Shown here one piece after another: positions 8,252-16,868 of a DNA stretch of 64,000 bases. Positions within the stretch are counted from its first letter, which is position 1; each line of letters begins with the position of its first letter. This stretch comes from Telluria mixta (GTDB lineage Bacteria > Pseudomonadota > Gammaproteobacteria > Burkholderiales > Burkholderiaceae_D). The stretch covers positions 3,844,001-3,908,000 of the forward strand of contig NZ_CP119520.1 of NCBI RefSeq assembly GCF_029223865.1, read 5' to 3'. Both the position numbers and the translations under genes were made by a program. Under the pieces are notes generated by a model that did not search any database, had not been told where the DNA came from, and worked only from the letters and a program-made list of their open reading frames with translations.

Positions 8252-8728
8252 ATGGGCGTCGAGATCGAACGCAAGTTCCTGCTGGCGAACGAAGGCTGGC
8301 GCGGGCAGGGCACCCCGACGCGCATGCGCCAGGGTTATCTCGTGGCGGATCCCGTGCGGACCGTGCGCGTGCGCATCGAGGGCGAGCGGGCCGTCATCAC
8401 CATCAAAGGCAAGAGTACCGGGGCATCGCGCGGCGAGTGGGAATACGAGATCCCCGTGGCGGACGCGACGGAACTGCTCGACGGCCTGTGCGAGCAGCCG
8501 CAGGTGGAAAAGATCCGCCACCGCATCGAGCATGCGGGCCATACTTGGGAAGTGGACGAGTTCCTCGGCCTGAACGCCGGGCTCGTCGTGGCGGAGATCG
8601 AACTCGATGCCGAGGACGAGGCGTTCGAGACGCCGGACTGGATCGGCCAGGAAGTCACGGGCGAGAAGCGCTACTACAACTCCAGCCTGATCAGGATGCC
8701 GTACTCGCAGTGGCAGGACAAAGCGTGA
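8252..8728 (+). CDS. CYTH domain protein (triphosphate tunnel metalloenzyme)
   Basis: This 158-residue protein starts MGVEIERKFLL, the EIERKFL signature of the CYTH/TTM family. These enzymes bind triphosphates in a tunnel lined by Arg, Lys and Glu and usually hydrolyse inorganic triphosphate or ATP. Typical tunnel residues are visible: RMRQGYL, VRVRIEG, ITIKGK, EWEYEIP, WEVDEF, AEIEL and EKRYYN. Its length fits the short bacterial ygiF/NE1496 type without a CHAD domain. The stop codon overlaps the next start (GTGA), which shows translational coupling to the serine hydrolase gene. Confidence 0.88.
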   Translation: MGVEIERKFLLANEGWRGQGTPTRMRQGYLVADPVRTVRVRIEGERAVITIKGKSTGASRGEWEYEIPVADATELLDGLCEQPQVEKIRHRIEHAGHTWEVDEFLGLNAGLVVAEIELDAEDEAFETPDWIGQEVTGEKRYYNSSLIRMPYSQWQDKA

Positions 8729-9879
8729 AGCGCCGGCTGCTGCTCGCGCTGGCCGTGTGCGCAATGGCCACGGCGCAAGGCGCCACGGTGCCGAAGCCGA
8801 AGGCGGAGCCGTCCTACTTTCCGCCGGCCGGCGAGTGGGCCCACAAACCGCCCGCCCAACTGGGTGTCGATCCCGCGAAGCTGCGCGAGGCCGTCGCGTA
8901 CGCGCAGGCGCACGAGACGGAGCGGGCCCGCGACTTTTCCGACCAGCGGCAGACGTTCGGCGAGCCGCTCGGCTCGCTGCCGTCGACACGCGCGCCGACG
9001 AATGGCGTCGTCATCTACAAGGGCTATGTCGTGGCGGAATTCGGGGACACGCACTTCGTCGACCCGACGTATTCCGTGGCAAAGAGCATGCTGTCGACCG
9101 TCGCCGGCGTCGCCCTGCGCGACGGGAAGATCGCGGACCTCGACCAGCCGGTCGGCGCGACCGTGAAGGATGGCGGCTACGCGTCGCCTCACAACGCGGC
9201 CGTCACGTGGAAGCACCACCTGCAGCAGGAGTCCGAGTGGGAAGGCAGCATGTGGGGCAAGAACGCGGACTTCGTCGGCCATGAAGCGTTCGGCGAGGGC
9301 GAGCGCAAGCCGCGCACGTTCCAGGATCCCGGCACGTTCTACGAATACAACGACGTGCGCATCAACCGCTTCGCGCTGTCGCTGCTGCGCGTGTTCGGCC
9401 GGCCCGTCCCCGACGTGTTCCAGGACGAGGTCATGGACCCCATCGGCGCGTCGCACCAATGGAAGTGGGTGCCCTACACCAATAGCTACGTGGACATGAA
9501 CGGCAAGCTCGCCGCGTCCGTCAGCGGCGGCACGCGCTGGGGCGGCGGCATGTGGATCGATTCCTGGGACCTGGCGCGCTTCGGCTATTTGTGGCTGCGC
9601 CAGGGAAATTGGAACGGCCGCCAGATCGTACCGCAGGACTATGTGAAGGCGGCACTGACGCCCAGCGCGCACGGTCCCGATTATGGCTATCTGTGGTGGC
9701 TGAACACGAAGGGCAAGAACCTGCCGGGGCTGCCGCCGACGGCGTACGCGGCGCTGGGCGCCGGGAGCAACGACATCGTGGTGTCTCCCGAGCATGATCT
9801 CGTGATCGTGTGGCGCTGGCATGCGGGCAATCCGGCCGAATTCGCCAAACGTGTGATCGCGGCGCTGCCGGTACGGTAA
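8725..9879 (+). CDS. Serine hydrolase, beta-lactamase/PBP class C family, exported
   Basis: This 384-residue protein starts with a signal peptide (VKRRLLLALAVCAMATAQG). The catalytic domain of the class C beta-lactamase/esterase superfamily follows. The Ser-x-x-Lys motif is SVAK at 117-120. YEYND at about 204-208 stands where the Tyr motif belongs. LGAGSNDIVVSPEHDLVIVW near the end corresponds to the third motif region. The GTG start at 8725 overlaps the CYTH stop by 4 nt and is preferred over an in-frame upstream extension. It probably acts in the periplasm on an ester, amide or peptide. Real beta-lactamase activity is unlikely to be the main role. Confidence 0.85.
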   Translation: MKRRLLLALAVCAMATAQGATVPKPKAEPSYFPPAGEWAHKPPAQLGVDPAKLREAVAYAQAHETERARDFSDQRQTFGEPLGSLPSTRAPTNGVVIYKGYVVAEFGDTHFVDPTYSVAKSMLSTVAGVALRDGKIADLDQPVGATVKDGGYASPHNAAVTWKHHLQQESEWEGSMWGKNADFVGHEAFGEGERKPRTFQDPGTFYEYNDVRINRFALSLLRVFGRPVPDVFQDEVMDPIGASHQWKWVPYTNSYVDMNGKLAASVSGGTRWGGGMWIDSWDLARFGYLWLRQGNWNGRQIVPQDYVKAALTPSAHGPDYGYLWWLNTKGKNLPGLPPTAYAALGAGSNDIVVSPEHDLVIVWRWHAGNPAEFAKRVIAALPVR

Positions 9880-9923
9880 CCCGTCCTTTTGAGAGGGTGC
9901 GTGGCGGGCAGGTGTGAGTTAGG

Positions 9924-11660
9924 ATGACAATCGAACCAACCCAGGCGCCGACCATGTCCGAACACGATCCCGAACTCATCTCCGCCAGCCTCGCACCCGA
10001 TTCCGAGGCGCGCGCCGCCATCGACCTGGCCACGCGCGGCCACCAGATCTATCCCGTCCTGGGCGCGGACGACATCGCCCGGCTGCGCCGCTTCGGCACA
10101 TCGCGCACGTGGCCGGACGGGGCCACCGTGTTCCGCGCCTGCGTGGATTCGCCGGGCATGGTCGTCGTGCTGTCCGGAAGGTTGTCGTGCAGCCGGACGG
10201 ATGCGCTCGGCAATCGGGTCGAAGTCATCGAATACGGACCCGGCCAGTTCAGCGGCGAAGTGGCCCAGCTCTCGGGGCGGCCGCCGCTCGCGGACGGCTT
10301 CGCGGTGGGCGAGCTGGAAGCCCTCGTGCTGGATGCGGAATGCCTGCGCGCCGTGATCGTGGCCGAGGCCGAACTGGGCGAGCGCCTGATGCGCGCGTTC
10401 ATCCTCCGCCGCGTACAACTCATCAACAACAAGCCGGGCGGTCCCATCCTGATCGGGCCGAACGCGCACAAGGGCCTGTTCGAGCTCGAGAATTTCCTGT
10501 CGCGCAACGCCTATCCGTACACGCGGCGCGATCCGGAGACGGACCCGGAAGCGGCCCAGCTCGTGCGCGAGCACTGGCGCAACGAATCCGACTGGCCGCT
10601 CGTCGCGTTGCCGGACGGCTTCGTGCTGAAGAACCCGACCCTGGCCGAAGTGGGCCGCTGCCTCGGCACCTTGCCCCGGATCGAGCGCGGGACCGTGTTC
10701 GACGTGCTGGTCGTGGGCGCCGGGCCGTCCGGCCTCGCGACGGCCGTGTACGCCGCCTCCGAAGGCTTGCACGTAATGGTGCTGGACCAGCGCTCCTATG
10801 GCGGCCAGGCCGGGGCCAGCGCGCGCATCGAGAACTTCCTCGGCTTCCCGACCGGGATCTCCGGCCGCGCGCTCGCGGGTCGCTCGTACGTGCAGGCGCT
10901 GAAGTTCGGCGCCGAGGTCGCGATTCCCGCCCAGGCCACGCGCCTGCTGTGCCACGAGCGGCCGCTGAAGGTGGAAATGGATGACGGCACCTGTCTGCAG
11001 GCCAAGACCGTCGTGCTGGCCGCGGGCGCGCGCTACCGCAAGCCGGACCTGCCCAACCTGGCGCAGTTCGAAGGCCGCGGCGTGTACTACTGGGCGTCGC
11101 CCGTGGAGGCGCGGCTGTGCCGCAACGAAGCCGTCATGCTCGTAGGCGGCGGCAATTCGGCCGGGCAAGCGGCCGTCTTCCTCGCGGCGCATGCATCCGA
11201 GGTACACATGCTGATACGCCGGGGGCTGGAAGCGACGATGTCGAGCTACCTGATCGAACGCATCGCGGCCACGCCCAACATCCATTTGCACACGCGGCGC
11301 GAGATCGCCGCGCTGGAAGGCGACGACAACGGCCTGACGGGCGTGCGCTGCCGCAGCATCGACGGCGACGACGAGCGGTCGTTCGCCGTGCGCCGGCTGT
11401 TCCTGTTCATCGGCGCCGATCCGAACAGCGACTGGCTGCACGAGTGCGGCGTCGAACTGGACGACAAGGGCTTCGTGCTGACGGGCGCCGACACGCGCGC
11501 GGAACACGGCGCGCGCTCGCTCGAGACGAGCGTCGACGGCGTGTTCGCCGTGGGCGACCTGCGGGCCGGCTCGACCAAGCGGGTGGCCGCGGCGGCGGGC
11601 GAGGGCGCGGCGGCCGTGTCGCAGATCCACGGTTACCTGGCGTCCCTGGCCGAGCGCTGA
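9924..11660 (+). CDS. FAD-dependent thioredoxin-reductase-like protein with N-terminal cyclic-nucleotide-binding domain
   Basis: This 578-residue protein begins with a cNMP-binding beta roll (residues about 40-165, with GQFSGEVAQLSGRPPLADG). A linker and a thioredoxin-reductase-like flavoprotein domain follow: VVGAGPSGLATAVYA binds FAD, LVGGGNSAGQAA binds NAD(P)H, and GVFAVGDLRAGSTKRVAAAAGEG closes the FAD site. The redox CxxC of true thioredoxin reductase is absent; the corresponding stretch reads WASPVEARLC. It therefore probably does not reduce thioredoxin directly and acts as another NAD(P)H oxidoreductase whose activity is tuned by a nucleotide. ATG 9924 is used; ATG 9954 is possible. 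Confidence 0.82.
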   Translation: MTIEPTQAPTMSEHDPELISASLAPDSEARAAIDLATRGHQIYPVLGADDIARLRRFGTSRTWPDGATVFRACVDSPGMVVVLSGRLSCSRTDALGNRVEVIEYGPGQFSGEVAQLSGRPPLADGFAVGELEALVLDAECLRAVIVAEAELGERLMRAFILRRVQLINNKPGGPILIGPNAHKGLFELENFLSRNAYPYTRRDPETDPEAAQLVREHWRNESDWPLVALPDGFVLKNPTLAEVGRCLGTLPRIERGTVFDVLVVGAGPSGLATAVYAASEGLHVMVLDQRSYGGQAGASARIENFLGFPTGISGRALAGRSYVQALKFGAEVAIPAQATRLLCHERPLKVEMDDGTCLQAKTVVLAAGARYRKPDLPNLAQFEGRGVYYWASPVEARLCRNEAVMLVGGGNSAGQAAVFLAAHASEVHMLIRRGLEATMSSYLIERIAATPNIHLHTRREIAALEGDDNGLTGVRCRSIDGDDERSFAVRRLFLFIGADPNSDWLHECGVELDDKGFVLTGADTRAEHGARSLETSVDGVFAVGDLRAGSTKRVAAAAGEGAAAVSQIHGYLASLAER

Positions 11661-11691
11661 CCCATGGCGCATAGGGAGGGATGCGGTTAAG

Positions 11692-11721
11692 TTGAACCTT
11701 CTAGATGACAGCAGGCATAAT
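11692..11721 (+). promoter_or_regulatory. Candidate sigma-70 promoter of the TPR-GGDEF gene
   Basis: TTGAAC (11692-11697) and CATAAT (11716-11721) are spaced by 18 nt, 48 nt upstream of the start codon. This is a fair match in a GC-rich background. Confidence 0.45.
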
Positions 11722-11768
11722 GCGCCGGCACGCGGCCGACCGTCCTTCGGCCCAGCCCGAGGAGCGCA

Positions 11769-13825
11769 ATGGCCTTTTCCGTCCTGTCATCATCCAGCAT
11801 GCGCGCAATGTGCGTCGCCGTGGTCTTGCTGTGCCCGCTCGTGGCCCATGGCAACGACACGCAGGCCCGCCGCCTGCGCGAAGTCGGCGCCATGGCCCGC
11901 TTCGTGCCGGACGAGGCGTCGCGCCGGCTGCGCGCGATGGAATGGGAAATGGCTACCGCGCCCGCATCGTTGCGGACCGACTTCCTGTACCACTACAGCA
12001 CCGCCGAGCGCGGGATCGGCGACCTGACGCATGCGCTGACCCTCGCGGACCAGCTCGTCACGTATGGCCGCCGCAACCATGACAACGTCGCCCTGGCGAA
12101 AGGCCTGATCGGGCGCGCCAACACGCTTTATTTGCGGGAAGAACTGGCCGCGTCCCACGCCACGGCGTTCGAGGCGGAGCGGGTCGCCCTGACGACGGAC
12201 GACGTCCCGACCAAGGTGCTGGCGACCATCGCCGCAGGGCAATCGTTCCAGGAGGAGGGCAATTATCCGGCGGCGCTGGCGAAATTGCATGCCGCCGTCG
12301 ACCTGGCACGGCACATCAAGGACGACGCCGCACCGCTGGCCAGTGCGCTGCATACGCTGGTACAGCTTTATTTGAACACGGGCGATTTCGACAAGGGATG
12401 GGAGGCGCAGCGGGAAGCGCTGGCCGTGGCCAGGCGGATGGCATCCCCGGGCTATATCGCGACGGCACTGGGCGACGAGTATGCGCTGGCTGTCGAGCAG
12501 AAGGCGTTCGCGCGCGCCCGGCGCGCGCTGTTCGAGGAACTCGCCCTTGAACGCAGCATCGGCGCACGCCAGATGGCGGCGACGACGCTCGTCAATCTGT
12601 CGGATTGTTACCTGAAGGAGGGCCGGTTCCACGAGGCCCAGACCTATGCCGCGCAGGCGCTGGAGGCCGCGCTCGACGCCAGGAGCAACAACGACGTCGC
12701 CACGGCCCGCGTCAACCTGGGCCAGGCGCTGCTCGGACAAGGCCATCTGGCCGAAGGCAAGCGGCAGTTCGAAGCGGGCCTGGCCAGCTATGAAAAACAG
12801 GGCGACAAGCCGGAACTGCTGGCGGTGCTGCGCGAGTACGGCTACGCGCTGGAGCATGCCGGCGACTACAAGGGCGCGGTCGACGCGTACAACCGCGAGC
12901 GCAAGCTGTCGGGCGAGATCTTCGACGAGCAGCGCCGGAAGGCGTTGATGGAGCTGCAGCAGAAATACGAGGCCGAGAACAAGCAGCGCCGGATCGACGC
13001 GCTGCGCCAGGAGAACCGGGCCACGAAGGCGGAGCTGGACAATCGCCGGCTGCATCAACGCATCTGGTGGATGCTCGCCATCGTTTTCGGGTTGGCTTCG
13101 GTCGTCGTCGGACTGCTCTATCGGAAGGTCCGGCAAGCCAATGCGGAACTGGAAGAACGGAACCAGCAATTGAAACGGCAGAGCGCGCTCGATCCGCTCA
13201 CGCTGCTGTACAACCGCCGCCACTTCCAGGAATTCATGGGCCGGGCCGGCAACGAGCGGCGCACGGGCGGCGACGGCACCGTGGGGGCCTGTTCCTGCTC
13301 GACGTCGACCGGTTCAAGGACATCAACGACACGCTGGGCCATGCGGCCGGCGACGCCGTCCTGAAGACGGTCGCGCACAACCTGCGGCTGGCATTGCGCG
13401 AGACCGACATGATCGTGCGCTGGGGCGGCGAGGAATTCCTCGTGTTCGTGCCGGCGGTCGCGCACGACGGCCTGGACGAGGTCGCGCTGCGCATCCTGCA
13501 CGGCATCTCGTCGCATGCCGCCGAGCATCGGGGTACCGTCGTGCCGGTCAGCGTCTCGGTCGGGTTCGCGCCGTTTCCGCTGGCGCTCGGCGCGACGGCG
13601 CTGACCTGGGAACAGGTCGTCAACCTGGCGGACATGGCCCTGTACCGGGCCAAGGCGCGCGGCCGCAATTGCGCGTGCGGGGTGCTCGGCTTTCCCGATG
13701 GCGCCCCGGCGACGCTGGAACCGATCGAGCGCGACCTGGAAGAGGCCTGGCGCCAGGGATGGGTGGACCTGTCCGTCGTGCCCGGTGACGTCGAGTACGC
13801 CATGCCGGTGCGCTCGCGCGCCTGA
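11769..13825 (+). pseudogene. TPR-GGDEF diguanylate cyclase, interrupted by a one-base frameshift
   Basis: The intact gene would encode about 685 residues: signal peptide (MAFSVLSSSSMRAMCVAVVLL), tetratricopeptide-type helical repeats (about 60-400), coiled coil, membrane helix (WWMLAIVFGLASVVVGLLY) and a GGDEF domain. Frame 1 is open from 11769 to 13364 and carries DPLTLLYNRRHF. From about 13290 the sense continues in the next frame with LFLLDVDRFKDINDTLGHAAGD and WGGEEF, ending at 13825. The shift falls at a run of five Gs (13283-13287). One more G would restore GTVGGLFLLDVDRFKDIN. The rest of the cyclase is well kept, so this may be an assembly error rather than a dead gene. Confidence 0.8.
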
Positions 13826-13840
13826 CGTTTATCCTCCTGT

Positions 13841-14290
13841 TCAGCCGCCCGGCAGGTCGCGCTCGAGTTCGGCGACCTGCGCCAGCCAGCGCGCGACGAC
13901 GTCCAGTTCGTCCGGCGTGAACCCGGTCGTGAGGCGCGCGTTCAGGTCCTGCAGCACGGCGTGGGCCTGGCGGCTCGCATCCTGTCCCTGCGCGGTCAGG
14001 CGCACGCGCGTGACGCGACCGTCCGCATCGTCATCCACCCGCTCGATCAGGTGCGCCGCCTGCATCCGCTTGGACAGGTTCGTGACGGCGGCCGGCGCCA
14101 CCTGCAGGCCCTTCGCGATGTCGCCGACCGTGGCCGGATCGTCCCGCGACGCGAGCAGGAACAGCAGGCCCGCCTGCGCCGAGCTGATGCCGTCCCAGGC
14201 TTGCGGCCGCGTCTCGATCCAGCGCTGCAGCACCTTTTGCGCGCGGTTCAGCAGGAAGACGAAGCGGGGCGGTTTTTTGGCAGCCGTCAT
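13841..14290 (-). CDS. MarR-family transcriptional regulator
   Basis: This 149-residue winged-helix repressor has ISSAQAGLLFLLAS, TVGDIAKGLQVAPAAVTNLSKRMQAAHLIERVDDDADGRVTRVRLT (recognition helix, wing and the conserved D-x-R wing residues) and a C-terminal dimerisation helix. Its start overlaps the stop of the hydrolase gene by 4 nt, so it is the second gene of a two-gene operon. A perfect palindrome in front of that operon (15172-15191) is the likely binding site, which would make it autoregulatory. The ligand is unknown. Confidence 0.9.
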   Translation of the reverse strand: MTAAKKPPRFVFLLNRAQKVLQRWIETRPQAWDGISSAQAGLLFLLASRDDPATVGDIAKGLQVAPAAVTNLSKRMQAAHLIERVDDDADGRVTRVRLTAQGQDASRQAHAVLQDLNARLTTGFTPDELDVVARWLAQVAELERDLPGG

Positions 14291-15159
14291 CGTGCTGCTT
14301 CCTTCACGGGACAGTGCGCCAGCAGCCAGTCGGCCACCTGCGGCCAGAGTGCGTGTGCGCACTGGCGGCGGAAGAATCCCATGTGGCCGATCGCGGGCAG
14401 GCCCACGTCGCGCGGGGCGACCTGGCGCCGCTCCACGCGCGCATTGACGAGCGGTTGCACGAGGATGCCGATGGCGCGCGGATTCGCCCACGGGTCGTCG
14501 TCGAAGCCGAGCACGAGCAGCGGCACCCGCACCCGCGCCATGCGCTGGCGCGCCTCCATTGTCGGGTCGTCGAGGAAATAGCCGGGCAGCGTCGTCCATT
14601 GGCTCCATTGCAGCATCACGGTGCGCGGCAAGTCTTCGCCGAGGCCGATGCGGCGGCCGGGCATGTAGCCCAGCAGGCGGCACAGGACGGGCGCGAGCAG
14701 GCGCATCACGCACCACACGCGGGCCCGCTCGACGGCGCCCCGGACCGTACGCGTGACACCCGCATGCGACGCCACGAGCACGCCCGCGGTCAGCAGTCCG
14801 GTGGCGGACGACAGCGCGATCGCATGCCCGCCCACGCTGTGTCCGACGGCCAGCAGCGGCAGTCCCGGGAAGCGCGCGGCGGCCCAGCGCGTGACGGCCG
14901 CGTTGTCGTCCTCCATCCACCCGGCCATCGTCACGGTGCACTGCCGCAGGTCGCGCGGGCGCGAGCGGCCCGTGCCGCGGTAGTCGTACGTCAGCACGTG
15001 CAGGCCCAGGCCGTGCAGGTAGTGCGCGAACGCTTCGTAGTAGCGCTGCGTGACGGCGGTGGCCGGGTGCAGCAGCACGACGGCACGGGGATCGGGCGCT
15101 TGCCACAACGTGGCGGCGATCGTGTTCGAACCGGGGAGGGGGATGGCGACGGGTTCCAT
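14287..15159 (-). CDS. Alpha/beta hydrolase
   Basis: This 290-residue alpha/beta hydrolase has the nucleophile elbow GHSVGG near residue 106. VLLHPATAVTQRYYEAFA forms the oxyanion region. FDDDPWANP supplies the likely catalytic Asp, and IGHMGFFRR near the C-terminus the His. No signal peptide is seen. The family resembles the YheT/serine aminopeptidase S33 type, and the substrate is unknown. It is co-transcribed with a MarR repressor, so its substrate, or an inhibitor of its pathway, may be the inducer. Confidence 0.85.
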   Translation of the reverse strand: MEPVAIPLPGSNTIAATLWQAPDPRAVVLLHPATAVTQRYYEAFAHYLHGLGLHVLTYDYRGTGRSRPRDLRQCTVTMAGWMEDDNAAVTRWAAARFPGLPLLAVGHSVGGHAIALSSATGLLTAGVLVASHAGVTRTVRGAVERARVWCVMRLLAPVLCRLLGYMPGRRIGLGEDLPRTVMLQWSQWTTLPGYFLDDPTMEARQRMARVRVPLLVLGFDDDPWANPRAIGILVQPLVNARVERRQVAPRDVGLPAIGHMGFFRRQCAHALWPQVADWLLAHCPVKEAAR

Positions 15160-15171
15160 GGTGGCGGCGAT

Positions 15172-15191
15172 TTAGTTAACGTGTTAACTAA
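15172..15191. promoter_or_regulatory. Probable MarR operator (perfect 9-bp arms)
   Basis: TTAGTTAAC (15172-15180) and GTTAACTAA (15183-15191) are exact reverse complements around a GT spacer. The site is an AT-rich island in GC-rich DNA and lies 12 nt upstream of the hydrolase start. Size and symmetry are those of a MarR-dimer operator. Confidence 0.75.
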
Positions 15192-15236
15192 TTTAGCGGC
15201 CGGCCCCGATATCGTCAACGCAGGAATTAGAAGCAA

Positions 15237-15273
15237 TTTCCAAAAACCGGGATCTGACCCCGGTTCTTGGAAA
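15237..15273. repeat. Palindromic intergenic repeat
   Basis: TTTCCAAAAACCGGG (15237-15251) and CCCGGTTCTTGGAAA (15259-15273) pair with one mismatch around ATCTGAC. From memory, similar palindromes with a GGTCAGA(T/C)CCCGG core recur in Oxalobacteraceae intergenic DNA; I could not check this. Confidence 0.6.
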
Positions 15274-15302
15274 CAAAAACAAAACCCGGCACGTGGCCGG
15301 GT
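15271..15302 (-). terminator. Rho-independent terminator of the DUF2863 gene
   Basis: On the minus strand, ACCCGGC and GCCGGGT (15302-15296 and 15290-15284) form a stem with a 5-nt loop. A T-rich tract (complement of 15271-15283) follows. It lies 26 nt beyond the stop at 15328. Confidence 0.85.
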
Positions 15303-15327
15303 CTCGTGGTCGAGGCGCTGTCGCGCG

Positions 15328-16581
15328 TCAGTGGAAGTGCTCGTTCCCCGCCGGCGTGTCTTCCGGCATTTCGGCATGGACGAGCTCGCCGCTTGGGTCG
15401 GCGAACAGCGGTGCGCCGCAGTCGTCGCAGTACTCCGCGACGTAGCGTTCGCCGATGCGCTTGACGTGGGTGATGCCGACGTCGTTCAGGTGCTTGACGA
15501 TCTCGTCCAGCGGCGCGAGCGGGCGGTCGCCGCCGCCGGCCGGGCCTTCCATCGGCGTGCCTTCCTCGTCTTCCTGGCCGTACAGGGGCCAGACGATGCC
15601 GTACACGACGTCCGACGACTGGCGCAACGTGAAGCCGACGCGGTATTCGTCGACCTGGCTGTCGTTGACTTCGTCGCCGAAGCCGGCCACGACCGCGCGC
15701 AGGTCGTTCGGTTCCACGCCCAGCGTGTTCGTCAGGTAGTGGACGGCGGCGCGGATCGATACCGGGCGGATCAGTTTATCCGCCTCGCGGCATGCCACGT
15801 AATACGCTTCCGGCAGCAGCAGCTCGACGCCGCAGCCCGGCAGCAGGCGTGCGATGTTCGGGCCGGCCTGGGCACGCCACTGCTCGAGGCAGTTCTCGCG
15901 CTCGGCTTCGAAGTTGATGTGGTGCTGCGGCTCCTGCCAGCGGAACAGCGGGGCGCCCACCGGGGCCACGACGGCCACGAGCAAGTAGCGCGTGTCGGCC
16001 AGGAATTGCGACGTGTCCGGGCCCGGCGCGGCCGGCTTCACCGTCGAGCCCTTGTGGGCAGCAGCGGCGAGCTTGTGCGTCAGGGAATAGGTCTCGGCGT
16101 GGGTGCGCGGCAGCTGGTCGATCGAGTACAGGGTCGGCGCAATGGCCAGCTTCGTGTTGTCGGCCAGCAGGTGGGCGGAGAAGTGCGCCGTCAGCGTGTT
16201 CAGGATGTCGCCGGGGATCGTGCCGGACGCGATCGAGAAGCGGGTCCAGGCCAGGATCGGCGCGGCGACGAGCAGCACCTGCCACGTGGTTTCAAGACCG
16301 TCCTTGGCCTGCTCGGTCATCGTCGAGGACTCGCTGACTGCCTCGACGCCATCCATCAGCACGTCGTAGACCGCAAGATCGCCCTTGAACAGGACGTTGA
16401 GGGCGGCGTCGATGCTGTCCTGGTGGTTCGTCTTGAGCAGCTTCTGCAGCTGCGTGTCGAGGTTGCGTTCCCAGGTCCGTTCTTCAACGCGGCTGGCGGC
16501 CTGCACGATGGCGTTGCTGATGCTGATGAGACGCTGGCTTTCTGCCGAAAGTTTGGGTGAGTCTTTGGAAGGGCGACGCAT
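15328..16581 (-). CDS. DUF2863 family protein
   Basis: This 417-residue protein matches what I know as DUF2863, a family found in Burkholderiales. It begins MRRPSKDSPKLSAESQRLISISNAIVQAASRVEE. Its C-terminus has CDDCGAPLFADPSGELVHAEMPEDT, a possible metal-binding Cys pair, and ends with a His (EHFH). No signal peptide or membrane segment is seen, so it is probably cytoplasmic. I chose ATG 16581. An in-frame start at 16710 would add 43 basic residues of poor coding character. It is a single gene with its own terminator. The function is unknown. Confidence 0.8.
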   Translation of the reverse strand: MRRPSKDSPKLSAESQRLISISNAIVQAASRVEERTWERNLDTQLQKLLKTNHQDSIDAALNVLFKGDLAVYDVLMDGVEAVSESSTMTEQAKDGLETTWQVLLVAAPILAWTRFSIASGTIPGDILNTLTAHFSAHLLADNTKLAIAPTLYSIDQLPRTHAETYSLTHKLAAAAHKGSTVKPAAPGPDTSQFLADTRYLLVAVVAPVGAPLFRWQEPQHHINFEAERENCLEQWRAQAGPNIARLLPGCGVELLLPEAYYVACREADKLIRPVSIRAAVHYLTNTLGVEPNDLRAVVAGFGDEVNDSQVDEYRVGFTLRQSSDVVYGIVWPLYGQEDEEGTPMEGPAGGGDRPLAPLDEIVKHLNDVGITHVKRIGERYVAEYCDDCGAPLFADPSGELVHAEMPEDTPAGNEHFH

Positions 16582-16780
16582 ACGCTTGAGGAGTCTCTTC
16601 AGTAAGGTGATTCGTATTCTTGGTTGACATCTCGGGTCATGATAAACCCTTATCCCCGGTATTGTAGTTGATTCGCCCACGCCCCAGTGACACGACGGCA
16701 AGATCGGCACCGTCGTATTCCCACGTCACCTTCGTATTTATTGTCCAGTTCTGCTTGCTAAAAGTACTAATCAGAATCAT

Positions 16781-16799
16781 AATGCGAATCGTTCTCATT
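16781..16799 (+). promoter_or_regulatory. Candidate Fur box upstream of the TonB receptor
   Basis: AATGCGAATCGTTCTCATT fits the Fur 19-mer pattern (imperfect dyad of NATA/TNAT-type hexamers) and ends 69 nt before the chosen start. Neighbouring AATCAGAATCAT extends the match. It predicts iron repression of the receptor and hydroxylase genes. Confidence 0.7.
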
Positions 16800-16868
16800 C
16801 ATGTTCCTGCTTAGTTCCTGCTAATGACGGCGCAGCGAGACGCCCGGCAGGGCAACACCCCCCACACC

